DNA from: Tardiphaga robiniae
GTDB lineage: Bacteria > Pseudomonadota > Alphaproteobacteria > Rhizobiales > Xanthobacteraceae
Direction: 5' to 3'
NCBI RefSeq assembly: GCF_013359755.1
Contig: NZ_JABMCJ010000074.1
Coordinates: forward strand, 1 to 64,000
DNA: 64,000 nt
The notes under the pieces were generated by a model, which saw nothing but the letters and a program-made list of their open reading frames with translations, had not been told where the DNA came from and did not search any database. Positions within the stretch are counted from its first letter, which is position 1; every line of letters starts with the position of its first letter. The translations under genes were made by a program, and so were the position numbers. Shown here in pieces: positions 34,728 through 43,401 of this stretch.

Positions 34728-35939
34728 ATGCAAAAACTCCCCGTCACAGTCTTGTCCGGCTTCCTCGGGGCTGGAAAGACAACTTTGCTGAACCATGTGC
34801 TGAACAACCGTCACGGCCTGAAGGTGGCGGTGATTGTGAACGACATGAGCGAGGTGAACATCGATGCGGCCCTGGTTCGCGATGGCGGTGCCAACCTGTC
34901 GCGGACGGATGAGAAGCTGGTCGAGATGACCAATGGCTGCATCTGCTGCACGCTGCGCGACGATCTGCTCAAGGAAGTGCGGGCGCTCGCCGAAAGCCGG
35001 CGGTTCGATTACCTGCTGATCGAATCCACCGGAATTGCAGAGCCGCTGCCGGTGGCCGCGACTTTCGATTTCCGCGACGAGAACGGCGACAGCCTGTCGG
35101 ACGTGGCGCAGCTCGACACCATGGTGACGGTGGTCGATGCGGTGAACCTGTTGAAAGACTATTCCTCGACCGACTTTCTGCAGGACCGCGGTGAGGCCCT
35201 CGACGGCGACAAACGCACGCTGGTGGATCTGCTGGTGGAGCAGATCGAATTCGCCGATGTCGTGGTGCTCAACAAGGTCAATGACGCCACGCCCGAGCAA
35301 TGCAACAGCGCGCGCAAGATCATCTGCGCGCTCAATCCCGACGCCGATATCATCGAGGCGAATTTTGCCAATGTGCCGTTCGACCGCGTGCTCGATACCG
35401 GCCGTTTTGATTTTGAAAAGGCGCAGCAGCATCCACTCTGGCACAAGGAGCTGTATGGCTTCGCCGATCACGTGCCGGAGACCGAAGAATACGGCGTGAC
35501 GAATTTCGTCTATCGCGCGCGGCGGCCGTTCGATCCCGTGAAGTTTCAGGCCTTTCTGCGCGAGAGTTGGGCCGGCGTGATCCGTAGCAAGGGGCATTTC
35601 TGGCTGGCAACGCGGCCACAATGGGTCGGCGAACTCAGCCAGGCGGGCGCCATCGTGCGCACCGAGGGTATGGGATTCTGGTGGGCCAATGTCCCCGTTG
35701 ATCGCTGGCCGGACGATCCGTATTGGCGGCAGTCCCTGAAGAAGAACTGGAACGAGATCTATGGCGACCGGCGTCAGGAGATCGTCTTCATCGGTTCCGA
35801 CATGGATGAGAGCGATATCCGTCGTCGGCTCGATGCCTGCCTCGTGCCCGGCAAGCCCGGCATGGATATCGCAGGCTGGGCTGCGCTGGTCGATCCGTTT
35901 CCGGCATGGAAGCGGACGGACGAGATGGCGTTCTCGTGA
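34728..35939 (+). CDS. COG0523 GTPase, zinc metallochaperone
   Basis: A 403-aa G3E-family GTPase. Walker [13 protein letters not shown] near residue 12, the metal-binding [12 protein letters not shown] (CxCC) near 72, the [11 protein letters not shown] switch, and a CobW C-terminal domain. With a Zur box upstream it belongs to the zinc-limitation type (YciC/ZigA/ZagA), thought to deliver zinc to key enzymes when zinc is scarce, not to cobalamin synthesis. The start at 34728 lacks a good ribosome site; a short out-of-frame ATG at 34694 lies between box and gene. Confidence 0.88.
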   Translation: MQKLPVTVLSGFLGAGKTTLLNHVLNNRHGLKVAVIVNDMSEVNIDAALVRDGGANLSRTDEKLVEMTNGCICCTLRDDLLKEVRALAESRRFDYLLIESTGIAEPLPVAATFDFRDENGDSLSDVAQLDTMVTVVDAVNLLKDYSSTDFLQDRGEALDGDKRTLVDLLVEQIEFADVVVLNKVNDATPEQCNSARKIICALNPDADIIEANFANVPFDRVLDTGRFDFEKAQQHPLWHKELYGFADHVPETEEYGVTNFVYRARRPFDPVKFQAFLRESWAGVIRSKGHFWLATRPQWVGELSQAGAIVRTEGMGFWWANVPVDRWPDDPYWRQSLKKNWNEIYGDRRQEIVFIGSDMDESDIRRRLDACLVPGKPGMDIAGWAALVDPFPAWKRTDEMAFS

Positions 35940-35943
35940 CGCG

Positions 35944-36645
35944 TCAAGTCGCCGTCAGCGGCGCGTGGCACAGCACCTGGAAGCGCGACGTCGCAGATGT
36001 CTGGTGAAATAGGCCGATGCGGTCGATCCGCAGTGAGGTGAGATCAAGTGTCGCGAACCGCTGCTGCAGCATCGCCAGTACCGCGGCGCTGCGCTCGGGT
36101 GCAAGCCGTCCGGTCAGCGTCATGTGAAAGCGGAAGTCGTCGCGCACATAGGGATAGCCGAAACGATCCAGCTGCTCGACCTGCCGCGGCGTCAGGTTCT
36201 CCGGTTTGCGGCGCGCGCGATCGTTGGGCGTCATCGGTGCGCGGAACACCTCGAATCCCTCAACGCAGGCCTGAGCCAGTATGGAAAGTTCAGCAGAGGG
36301 CGCATCCGGCACCACAGCCGTGAAGCCGCTGATGATACGAACCACCGGCGAGATTTTCGGAATGGCGCGGGGCATTCGCGCGAAGTCATCGAAGGCTGCG
36401 ATTAGGTCGGCTTCGGTGGCTTCTGGTGCTAGCGAGAACGGTGCCTTCAGCGTGGCGTGAAAGCCGTATTTGCGTGGGTCCTTGATGACAGCCGGCCAGT
36501 CCGGCGCCTGTATGATGAGGTCACCGGGAACCAGCACGTCATTGCCGGTGAAAGGATCGTAGCCGAGGATTTCGGCGCCGAAGCGGGAGAGGGCGCTGTC
36601 GGTGTCGGGGGCGTAATAGATCGCGTAGCGCGGGAATTCACTCAT
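35944..36645 (-). CDS. DUF1045 phosphonate-associated protein
   Basis: A 233-aa protein of the DUF1045 family (2H phosphoesterase-like): MSEFPRYAIYYAPDTDSALSRF at the start, HATLKAP near residue 75 and HMTLTGRL near 190 give the two H-x-T motifs of that fold. In many proteobacteria it sits in C-P lyase operons and is thought to process cyclic phosphate intermediates. It follows phnM on the same strand and converges on the COG0523 gene with 4 bases between. ATG 36645 chosen; upstream frame is repeat DNA. Confidence 0.87.
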   Translation of the reverse strand: MSEFPRYAIYYAPDTDSALSRFGAEILGYDPFTGNDVLVPGDLIIQAPDWPAVIKDPRKYGFHATLKAPFSLAPEATEADLIAAFDDFARMPRAIPKISPVVRIISGFTAVVPDAPSAELSILAQACVEGFEVFRAPMTPNDRARRKPENLTPRQVEQLDRFGYPYVRDDFRFHMTLTGRLAPERSAAVLAMLQQRFATLDLTSLRIDRIGLFHQTSATSRFQVLCHAPLTAT

Positions 36646-36659
36646 GGCCGCACCATAAA

Positions 36660-36704
36660 GCATGATCCCGAAAAGTGGATGCCGGTTTTCGGGAACGATC
36701 ATGC
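36660..36704. repeat. Short palindromic intergenic repeat
   Basis: GCATGATCCCGAAAA at 36660 pairs with TTTTCGGGAACGATCATGC ending at 36704, loop near 36680. This sequence type is widely scattered between genes of Rhizobiales genomes. It fills most of the gap between phnM and the DUF1045 gene. Confidence 0.7.
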
Positions 36705-36725
36705 TCAAGTAAGAGAGGAGCCGCG

Positions 36726-37913
36726 TTACGCTGCGGCAATAGCTTTGCGTTGCATGGCACGCGCCGGCTGAAGCCTTGTGGCATCGGTCAGATGCACGAG
36801 CTTGCCCTGCACGATCACGGCGACAATGCGCGGCCGTAGCGCGATGCTGTCATCGACCAGTAGAAGGTCCGCGCGGCGCCCGTCGGCGATCTCGCCGCGA
36901 TCGGTGAGTCCGGCGGCCTTTGCGGGCGCGGACGAGATCAGCGCCCAGGCCTGCGGCAGCGACAGGATGCCGTCCTGAACCAGCCGGAATGCCGCGAGCA
37001 ATTGCGCGGGATAATAATAGTCTGAGGCGAGGATCGAGCAGAGGCCCTTGGCGATCATGTCCGACGCCTTGGTCCAGCCCGTGTGGCTGCCGCCGCGCAC
37101 CACATTGGGCGCGCCGAACACGATGAAGTCATCGGCCGCGGCTGCGGCCTTGGCGGTCTCTTCATTGATCGGGAATTCGGCGATGTTGACGCCGAGCTTG
37201 CGGAAGTCATCGCGCATCGCAGGCGTCGCGTCGTCGTGCGAGAGCGTCGGCACGCCGGCAGCGTTCGCCGCCTTGGCGAGACGCGCGATCGAGGCCGGCA
37301 CCTCGTCGGTGCGCGACAGAACGCGTTCGACCAGTTGATCGAAGGCCTCGCTGCTGAGACCAGTGCGCTCCACCATCCGCGCGCGCTTCGCCGGCTTTGA
37401 GATGCCGGCGATGTCCATATGATCGTTGAAGGCGAGCAGATCGATGCGGCCGGCCTGCAGCCAGCCGACGATCTCATCTTCGGCGTCGAGATTGAACGTC
37501 TCCTGCCGCAGATGGAAGCGCGTGTCGGAGGCGAGCTTCGGCCGCAACGTCTCGATGGCATCCAGCAGCTTGCGGGCGTTCTCCGCGCCGCGCAGGCCCG
37601 GCTCCCAGGACCACGTGGTGCCATGAAACACTGTGGTGATGCCATTGGCGATGGCCTGTCGGTCGCTGTCGATCAGCGCGACATCGACAGGAAAGTCGAC
37701 GCCGGGGCGCGGCATCAACTGCCGCTCGAAGGCGTCGCCATGCAGGTCGACGATTCCAGGCAGCACCAGCAGATCGGAGGCATCGAGGCCGAGCGCGCCA
37801 TGGGTCGCATCCGATCCGATGTCCGCAATCACACCATCCCCAATCTGCAGCGAGGTCTCGGCGATGTCCTGGCCGAGCAAAGTGCGTCCGCCGTCGATGA
37901 AAAGTTCAGTCAT
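36726..37913 (-). CDS. phnM: Ribose 1-methylphosphonate 5-triphosphate diphosphatase PhnM
   Basis: Amidohydrolase of the C-P lyase pathway that removes pyrophosphate from the triphosphate intermediate. 395 aa with the metal ligands in VDLHGDAFERQ near residue 58, ITTVFHGTTWSWEPG near 92, PTLSHDDATP near 233 and a C-terminal LTDRGEIADGRRADLLLVD. Its ATG overlaps the stop of the hexapeptide transferase gene (ATGA). The C-P lyase core genes phnGHIJKL are not in the window. Confidence 0.94.
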   Translation of the reverse strand: MTELFIDGGRTLLGQDIAETSLQIGDGVIADIGSDATHGALGLDASDLLVLPGIVDLHGDAFERQLMPRPGVDFPVDVALIDSDRQAIANGITTVFHGTTWSWEPGLRGAENARKLLDAIETLRPKLASDTRFHLRQETFNLDAEDEIVGWLQAGRIDLLAFNDHMDIAGISKPAKRARMVERTGLSSEAFDQLVERVLSRTDEVPASIARLAKAANAAGVPTLSHDDATPAMRDDFRKLGVNIAEFPINEETAKAAAAADDFIVFGAPNVVRGGSHTGWTKASDMIAKGLCSILASDYYYPAQLLAAFRLVQDGILSLPQAWALISSAPAKAAGLTDRGEIADGRRADLLLVDDSIALRPRIVAVIVQGKLVHLTDATRLQPARAMQRKAIAAA

Positions 37914-38560
37914 GTCACTGCCATCTGCCTGGGCGCCTTGACGCCTTTATACTTGCTCAAGAAATCCTCGACCGGGAGCTTACGGAAATCCGGCAGTGCC
38001 TGTCGTAGCATCTCGTGCTCCCAGTCCCACCAGGCGAGCTCCATCAGCCCATCTTCCACAGTTTCGGAAAACCGCCGCCGCACCGGCCGCGCCGGATTGC
38101 CGGCGACGATCGTATAGGGGGCGACGTCCTTGGTCACGATGGCCCCGGCGGCGATCACCGCGCCGGTGCCGATATTGCGGCCGGGCAGCACGATGGCGCC
38201 ATGGCCGAGCCACACATCGTGGCCGATAGTGCAATGATGTTCGCGTCGCCAGGCAAAGAAGTCGGCGTCGTCGCTCTCGCCGCGGAAATAGGCACTGGCG
38301 CGATAGGTGAAGTGGGCTTGCGTCGCCCGGTGCATCGGGTGATTGCCGGGATTGATCCGCGTCATCGCCGCAATCGAGCAGAACTTTCCGATCGTCGTGT
38401 AGGTGATCTGGCCGTCATTCACGACATATGAATAGTCGCCCATCGTCACTTCATTGAGGATCGTGCGCGCGCCGACTTCGGTATAGGCGCCGAGCTCGGT
38501 ATCGACGAGTTTCGCGGTGGGATCGACCGCTGGCGTGAGCGAGAGTTGTTTTCCAGCCAT
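37910..38560 (-). CDS. Phosphonate-associated hexapeptide transferase
   Basis: A 216-aa left-handed beta-helix acetyltransferase of the xenobiotic acetyltransferase type found in phn operons (TIGR03308-like). Hexapeptide turns are seen at LGAYTEVGARTILNEV, TTIGKFCSIAAMTRINPG and HDVWLGHGAIVLPGRNIGTG; the catalytic histidine is probably in HPMHRAT. C-terminal WWDWEHEMLRQALPDF is typical. Substrate unknown. ATG 38560 preferred to the long upstream frame. First gene of the minus-strand phn operon. Confidence 0.86.
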   Translation of the reverse strand: MAGKQLSLTPAVDPTAKLVDTELGAYTEVGARTILNEVTMGDYSYVVNDGQITYTTIGKFCSIAAMTRINPGNHPMHRATQAHFTYRASAYFRGESDDADFFAWRREHHCTIGHDVWLGHGAIVLPGRNIGTGAVIAAGAIVTKDVAPYTIVAGNPARPVRRRFSETVEDGLMELAWWDWEHEMLRQALPDFRKLPVEDFLSKYKGVKAPRQMAVT

Positions 38561-38643
38561 GTGACGCTCGTGCGACGGAAGAGGAATCGGTGGGTGATAT
38601 ATCAGAGTGTGCGCTGGCGCGCGGGCACCTCTTCGGTCGGTTT

Positions 38644-38661
38644 CGTGACGGTGTCGTGACA
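38644..38661 (-). promoter_or_regulatory. Candidate Pho box (minus-strand phn operon)
   Basis: CGTGACG-gtgt-CGTGACA on the plus strand, i.e. TGTCACG-N4-CGTCACG on the minus strand: two 7-base repeats with an 11-base period, like the PhoB CTGTCAT-N4-CTGTCAT pattern. It lies 84 bases before the hexapeptide transferase start. Confidence 0.5.
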
Positions 38662-38720
38662 TCAGCATGAATTCGGGCGTCCTTTTCCCGCAACGACGAT
38701 AACCCGTATGCGCAGGGCAC

Positions 38721-38738
38721 ATGTCACATCATTGTTAA
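38721..38738 (+). promoter_or_regulatory. Candidate Pho box (phnC operon)
   Basis: ATGTCAC-atca-TTGTTAA, two degenerate repeats with the PhoB 11-base period, 46 bases before the phnC start. The second repeat is weak. Confidence 0.4.
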
Positions 38739-38784
38739 ACGCGGGCGTTACCGGTGGCGATGTCTATTGTCATTGGAGTGCCTC

Positions 38785-39594
38785 ATGCTGGTGGTGGATA
38801 AGCTGACGTGCCGTTTCGGCGCCAAGGCTGCCGTCGATAATGCGTCGTTCGAGATCAAGCCGGGCGCATTCGTCGGCGTGATCGGCCGTTCCGGTGCCGG
38901 CAAGTCGACCATGCTGCGCATGATCAATCGCCTGTGCGAGCCGACCGAAGGCCGTATTGTATTTGATGGCGTGGATGTCACCGCGCTCAAGGGCCGCGAT
39001 CTGCGCAAGTGGCGCGCGCGCTCGGCGATGATCTTCCAGCAGTTCAATCTCGTCGGCCGTCTCGACGTGCTGACCAATGTGCTGATGGGCCGTCTGGCCG
39101 AGATGCCGCAGTGGCGCTCGCTGACCCAGATGTGGCCTGAGGACGACCGTGCGCTGGCGATGTCGGCGCTGGAACAGTTCGACATGGCGCAATATGCCTC
39201 GCAGCGCGCCGATCAGCTCTCCGGCGGTCAGCAACAACGCGTCGCCATTGCCCGCGCCCTCGTGCAGCAGCCCGACATCATACTTGCGGACGAGCCGATC
39301 GCATCATTGGATCCGCGCAATACCCGCATCGTCATGGATGCACTGCTGCGTATCAACAAGCACTTCGGCATCACCGTGATGTGCAACCTGCATTCGCTCG
39401 ATCTGGCGCGTACCTATTGCGATCGCCTGATCGGCATGTCCGCCGGCCGCGTCGTGTTCGATGGCGCGCCCTCCGCGCTCACCGAACATATTGCCCGCGA
39501 ACTCTACGATCTCGAAGCCGACGAGGTAATGGGATCGGCGCATGTGCCAGCGCCCGTCCGCGTTCCCGAATACGGCGCTGCCGCCGTTGCGTGA
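38785..39594 (+). CDS. phnC: Phosphonate ABC transporter ATP-binding protein PhnC
   Basis: ATPase of the phosphonate/phosphate-ester importer, 269 aa. Walker [10 protein letters not shown], the PhnC-type Q-loop [18 protein letters not shown], signature [15 protein letters not shown], Walker [12 protein letters not shown], and the H-loop LHSLDLA. ATG 38785 has GGAG six bases ahead; TTG 38767 is an alternative. Divergent to the hexapeptide-phnM operon and first gene of phnCDE1E2. Confidence 0.94.
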   Translation: MLVVDKLTCRFGAKAAVDNASFEIKPGAFVGVIGRSGAGKSTMLRMINRLCEPTEGRIVFDGVDVTALKGRDLRKWRARSAMIFQQFNLVGRLDVLTNVLMGRLAEMPQWRSLTQMWPEDDRALAMSALEQFDMAQYASQRADQLSGGQQQRVAIARALVQQPDIILADEPIASLDPRNTRIVMDALLRINKHFGITVMCNLHSLDLARTYCDRLIGMSAGRVVFDGAPSALTEHIARELYDLEADEVMGSAHVPAPVRVPEYGAAAVA

Positions 39595-39707
39595 TTGCAG
39601 TGCGTTGAAATTATCGCGGTGACGTCATCGTAACGATGCCATCGCCGCGATAGACGCGCCTTCTACCAAGAAAAAACGTTTCACCTCAGATCAAAACAGG
39701 GACTGTC

Positions 39708-40646
39708 ATGATCAACCGTCGCTCCATTCTGCTCAGCGCCGCGGCGCTGGCTTTCGCCGCCACCACTGCTTCGGCTCAGGACTACAAGGCCAAGTATCCG
39801 GAACTGACCTTCGCCATCATCCCGGCAGAAAACGCCTCGGGCGTCACCGAGCGCTGGGCGCCCTTCGTCGCCTATCTGTCGAAAGAACTCGGCGTGAAGG
39901 TCAATTTGCGCATCGCCAATGACTACGCAGCCGTCATCGAAGGCCAGCGCTCCGGCAACATCCACATCGCCAGCTATGGTTCGGCCTCGTTCGCGCGCGC
40001 CCGCCTCACCGGCGTCAAGACCGATGCCTTTGCCAACGACATCAACATCGATGGCTCGACGGGCTATTACTCGGTGTTCTTCGTCAAGGCGAACAGCGCT
40101 TACAAGACCATCGATAATCTGAAGGGCAAGAACCTCGGTCTGGTCGATCCGAATTCGACCTCCGGCAACAACGTGCCGCGCTTCGAGCTGGACAAGATGG
40201 GCATCTCCGATGCCGACACCTATTTCAGCAAGGTCGTGTTCACCGGCAGCCACGAAAATGCGCTGCTGGCGCTGTCGCAGGGCACCGTCGATGTCGCCGC
40301 CAACCAGTGGACCAACGACAACGACTCGACGCTGCAGCAGATGCTGACCAAGGGCATGCTGAAGAATGCCGACGGCACGCCGATGAAGAAGGAAGACTTC
40401 CGCATCATCCACAAGTCGGCCCCGATCATCAACGGCCCCTATGCCTATAGCTCCGACCTGCCGGAAGAGCTGAAGGTCGCCATCGCCAAGGCCTTCGTCG
40501 ATGCACCGACCAAGGACAAGGCGGCTTTTGATCGCCTGTCGGACGGCCAGAAGAAGGGCTTCCATGCCGCTACCACCAAGGATTGGGACGCGACCATCGA
40601 CCTGATCAAGTTCGTGGACGCGCTTCGCAAGAAGAAGGCGTCCTGA
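39708..40646 (+). CDS. phnD: Phosphonate-binding protein PhnD
   Basis: Periplasmic receptor of the phosphonate importer, 312 aa. Signal peptide 1-23 (MINRRSILLSAAALAF...) with an RR pair that may suit Tat export. The PhnD fold follows: PAENASGVTERWAPFVAYLS, the GSASFARARLTGVK ligand loop, and VDPNSTSGNNVPRFEL. 113 bases separate it from phnC; a terminator and a large repeat separate it from phnE1. Confidence 0.94.
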   Translation: MINRRSILLSAAALAFAATTASAQDYKAKYPELTFAIIPAENASGVTERWAPFVAYLSKELGVKVNLRIANDYAAVIEGQRSGNIHIASYGSASFARARLTGVKTDAFANDINIDGSTGYYSVFFVKANSAYKTIDNLKGKNLGLVDPNSTSGNNVPRFELDKMGISDADTYFSKVVFTGSHENALLALSQGTVDVAANQWTNDNDSTLQQMLTKGMLKNADGTPMKKEDFRIIHKSAPIINGPYAYSSDLPEELKVAIAKAFVDAPTKDKAAFDRLSDGQKKGFHAATTKDWDATIDLIKFVDALRKKKAS

Positions 40647-40663
40647 TTGCCTGATCATTGAAG

Positions 40664-40696
40664 GGAGCCGGATCAGCAATGGTCCGGCTCCTTTTC
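40664..40696 (+). terminator. Intra-operon terminator after phnD
   Basis: GGAGCCGGA (40664-40672) pairs with TCCGGCTCC (40683-40691), followed by TTTTCT. A standard Rho-independent terminator 17 bases past the phnD stop, but phnE1 and phnE2 follow on the same strand, so it is likely to be leaky. Confidence 0.8.
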
Positions 40697-40718
40697 TGCG
40701 TGGAACGCTGCGGTTTCT

Positions 40719-40862
40719 TCCCTCGCCCCGCTTGCGGGGAGAGGGTGGCTTCGCGAAGCGAAGACGGGTGAGGGGGAGCCAGCAAGTGAAACACTGGCTC
40801 CCCCTCACCCGAAGCCTCGCTAACGCTCGGCTCCGACCTCTCCCCGCAAGCGGGGAGAGGTT
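40719..40862. repeat. Large palindromic repeat, copy B
   Basis: CCTCGCCCCGCTTGCGGGGA at the left and CTCCCCGCAAGCGGGGAGAGG at the right, with inner GGTGAGGGGGAGCCAG / CTGGCTCCCCCTCACC arms. Shares its ends and the inner AAGTGAAACACT and CGAAGCCTCGCT with copy A at 24763. It fills the gap between phnD and phnE1. Confidence 0.75.
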
Positions 40863-40914
40863 ATCCTGAGCGCAGCGACCTGACTGTATGTTACTTTCAT
40901 AGGCACAACCTTTC

Positions 40915-41799
40915 ATGTCCGCCGCCGTTTCCATCCTTCCGGCTCCGCAGCTCGCTGCGCTGAACGATGCCTACCGCAAGGCGGTTGCGCGCCGGCGGTT
41001 GCGCACGCTGTTCGTCGTGGTGGCCTGCTTTGCAGCGCTGTTCGTCGCGGCGCTTGGTGCCGAGGTCAATCTCAGGACCTTCATCGAAAAGATAGGCAAC
41101 TTCGGCAGCTATTTCGATCGCATCTTCACGCTCGAAGCCGGCACCCGGGTCTGGACCGACGTCAATGAATGGTTCTGGGGCTGGAAGAAGTGGCTGTCGC
41201 TGCTCGGCGAGACTGTGCTGATCAGCTATGTCGGTACGCTGATCGGCGCCGTGCTGGCCTTCGGGCTCAATTTTCTCGCGGCCGAGAACACTGCGCCCTC
41301 AGTGCCACTGCGCTTTGCCGTGCGCCGCTTCATGGAATTCTGCCGAACCGTGCCGGATATCGTGTTCGCGCTGATCTTCGTCATCGCCTTTGGCCTTGGC
41401 CCGATGGCCGGCGTGTTGGCCATTGCGATCCACTGCGTTGGGGCGCTCGGCAAGCTCTATGGCGAGATCGTCGAGAATATCGATATGAAGCCGGTGGAAG
41501 GCATTCGCTCGACCGGAGCGGGCTGGATCGACTGCATGCGCTTTGCGGTGCTGCCACAGGTCGCGGCCGGATTTGCGAGCTACACGCTGCTGCGCTTCGA
41601 GATCAATGTGCGTGGTGCCTCCGTGATGGGCTTCGTCGGCGCCGGCGGCATCGGCCAGGAACTCGTCGTTGCTGTCAGAAAGTTCTATTATTCCGACGTC
41701 AGTGCGATCCTGCTGATGATCATCGTTACCGTGTTCATCATCGATATCGGCACCGGCTGGCTGCGCGGCCGTCTGTTCGGCAAGGAAGCCAGATCATGA
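40915..41799 (+). CDS. phnE: Phosphonate ABC permease PhnE, first copy
   Basis: A 294-aa inner-membrane permease with about six segments and the BPD_transp_1 loop ENIDMKPVEGIRSTGAGWI near residue 185. The opening RRLRTLFVVVACFAALFVAAL and MEFCRTVPDIVFALIFVIAF match PhnE. It ends in an ATGA overlap with the second permease, so the pair probably forms a heterodimer. Confidence 0.93.
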   Translation: MSAAVSILPAPQLAALNDAYRKAVARRRLRTLFVVVACFAALFVAALGAEVNLRTFIEKIGNFGSYFDRIFTLEAGTRVWTDVNEWFWGWKKWLSLLGETVLISYVGTLIGAVLAFGLNFLAAENTAPSVPLRFAVRRFMEFCRTVPDIVFALIFVIAFGLGPMAGVLAIAIHCVGALGKLYGEIVENIDMKPVEGIRSTGAGWIDCMRFAVLPQVAAGFASYTLLRFEINVRGASVMGFVGAGGIGQELVVAVRKFYYSDVSAILLMIIVTVFIIDIGTGWLRGRLFGKEARS

Positions 41800-42644
41800 A
41801 CAGGCAGCCTGACATCAATACCCCCGCATTGCGCGGGCGCTATCCTGATGTCTTCAACCGCCCGATGGCGTCGCGCGCCGGTGTGCCCGCCATCCTGGTC
41901 GCGGCGCTGGCATTGTTCATCTTTGGGCTCAATGAACTCGATTTCTCGCCGGCGCGGATGTGGACCGGCCTGCGCGAACTCGGCTGGATCACCATGATGA
42001 TGATCCCGCCGGATCCCGGCTCGTCGCTGCCTGCCTATCTGCACGCGATGGGCGAGACGCTTTCGATCGCGCTGCTTGGCACCACCCTTGCTGCAGTGTT
42101 CGCGCTGCCGGTCAGTCTGCTCGCGGCACGCAACGTCATTCCATCGGCCTGGCTACGCTTTCCGGTGCGACGTTTTCTGGATTCGATCCGCGGCGTCGAT
42201 ACGCTGATCTGGGCGCTGGTCTGGATCAATGTCGTCGGTCTCGGCCCGTTTGCCGGCGTGCTGGCGATCGCGATTTCGGATTTCGGCGCGTTCGGAAAAT
42301 TGTTCTCGGAAGCTATCGAAGCCGCCGACAAGAAGCAGGTCGAGGGCATCCGCGCTTCCGGTGGCAGCGCGCTGCATGAGATTCGTTTCGGCCTGATGCC
42401 GCAGGTGCTGCCGGTGATTGCCGGTCAGGTGCTGTATTTCATCGAGTCCAACACCCGCTCCGCCACCATCATCGGTATCGTTGGCGCGGGCGGCATCGGT
42501 CTTCAGCTCGCCGAGCAGATCCGCGTGCTGGAATGGCAGAAGGTCTCGTTTCTGATCCTGATGATCCTGGTAGCGGTGGCGGCAATCGACTGGATTTCCA
42601 GCCGACTGCGCTTTGCCATCATCGGTCGCCGCGCGGTGGCGTGA
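41796..42644 (+). CDS. phnE: Phosphonate ABC permease PhnE, second copy
   Basis: A 282-aa permease, partner of the gene before it. Key stretch AIEAADKKQVEGIRASGGSA is the ATPase contact loop; IRGVDTLIWALVWINVVGLG and VGAGGIGLQLAEQIRVLEW match PhnE2-type proteins. The two permeases are distinct, as usual for alphaproteobacterial phn operons. Last gene of phnCDE1E2; it converges on a GST gene with no gap. Confidence 0.93.
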   Translation: MNRQPDINTPALRGRYPDVFNRPMASRAGVPAILVAALALFIFGLNELDFSPARMWTGLRELGWITMMMIPPDPGSSLPAYLHAMGETLSIALLGTTLAAVFALPVSLLAARNVIPSAWLRFPVRRFLDSIRGVDTLIWALVWINVVGLGPFAGVLAIAISDFGAFGKLFSEAIEAADKKQVEGIRASGGSALHEIRFGLMPQVLPVIAGQVLYFIESNTRSATIIGIVGAGGIGLQLAEQIRVLEWQKVSFLILMILVAVAAIDWISSRLRFAIIGRRAVA

Positions 42645-43295
42645 TCACGCCGCCGCCTTGTGACGTTCCTGTTCGGCCTTGAACAGTTCGAACTCTTCAG
42701 TGACCGCGCGCACGATGCTCGGCCGTTCGCGCAGGCGCTTGTGATAGGCCTTGATCGCCGGCCAGTTGTTCAGATCGATCTCCGGCAACACCATCGTCCA
42801 GTTCAGCACCGTGACGAGGTAGGCGTCGGCGACGCTGAACCTGTCGAGCAGGAAGTTGCGTCCGGTGAGATGGTTTTCGAGATAGGTCAGCCGCGACAGC
42901 CCGCTTTGTAGTGCATAGGCCTTCATCTCTGGGGGCGCCTTCTTGGCTAGCAGCGGCACGAATAGGCCCTTGTGCAGCTCGGTGCCGATGAAACACAGCC
43001 ACTGCTGCAGCCGGCTGCGGTCGATGCCCGAACCCGCGGCGATGGGGGAGTGTGGAAACCAGTCGGCGACATGCTGCAGGATCGCAGCATTCTCGGTGAG
43101 GATGACGCCATCGTCGGTGCGCAGCGTCGGCACCAGACCGAGCGGATTCACGTCGCGGAAATCCGAACCGTCGTTGCGCACCTCCTTGTTCAGTGGATCG
43201 ACCTCGAAGAACCGGGCTTCGGCGCCGGCTTCGGCCTCATACAGCGCGATGCGAGTGGCCATCGAACAGGCCATCGGGGAGAAATACAGATCCAT
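42645..43295 (-). CDS. Glutathione S-transferase
   Basis: A 216-aa cytosolic GST of the beta type: thioredoxin-like N-domain MDLYFSPMACSMATRIALYE with Cys10 at the glutathione site, NPLGLVPTLRTDDG, then TENAAILQHVADW; helical C-domain with FSVADAYLVTVLNW. ATG 43295 has a full AAGGAGG site, so upstream ATGs are rejected. Divergent from a TetR gene over 99 bases that hold an inverted repeat; that regulator probably controls it. Confidence 0.92.
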   Translation of the reverse strand: MDLYFSPMACSMATRIALYEAEAGAEARFFEVDPLNKEVRNDGSDFRDVNPLGLVPTLRTDDGVILTENAAILQHVADWFPHSPIAAGSGIDRSRLQQWLCFIGTELHKGLFVPLLAKKAPPEMKAYALQSGLSRLTYLENHLTGRNFLLDRFSVADAYLVTVLNWTMVLPEIDLNNWPAIKAYHKRLRERPSIVRAVTEEFELFKAEQERHKAAA

Positions 43296-43348
43296 GGAAG
43301 CCTCCTTGAGATAGCGGACTGTTACGACCTGTCCGCCGGTTGATTTTC

Positions 43349-43401
43349 GTACCGTCTCGCATAATATAAATTCGGTCAAGGGATTTAATGCGAAATGGTA
43401 C
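43349..43401. promoter_or_regulatory. Inverted repeat between GST and TetR genes
   Basis: GTACCGTCTCGCAT (43349-43362) and ATGCGAAATGGTAC (43388-43401) match as inverted repeats at 12 of 14 places. The right arm covers the TetR start codon (43395). The arms are far apart (25 bases), so each may be a separate site. TGTCCG-N17-CGTC at 43330-43356, close to the sigma motif described at 44102, overlaps the left arm. Confidence 0.4.

Noticed and set aside
34694-34912. Short frame starting between the Zur box and the COG0523 gene as a real leader protein
   Set aside because: It overlaps the GTPase in another frame and its sequence past codon 12 is a shadow of the P-loop region.
39618-39635. Third Pho-box-like repeat between phnC and phnD (GGTGACG-N4-CGTAACG)
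   Set aside because: Too degenerate, and oriented away from phnD; GC-rich DNA gives such pairs by chance.
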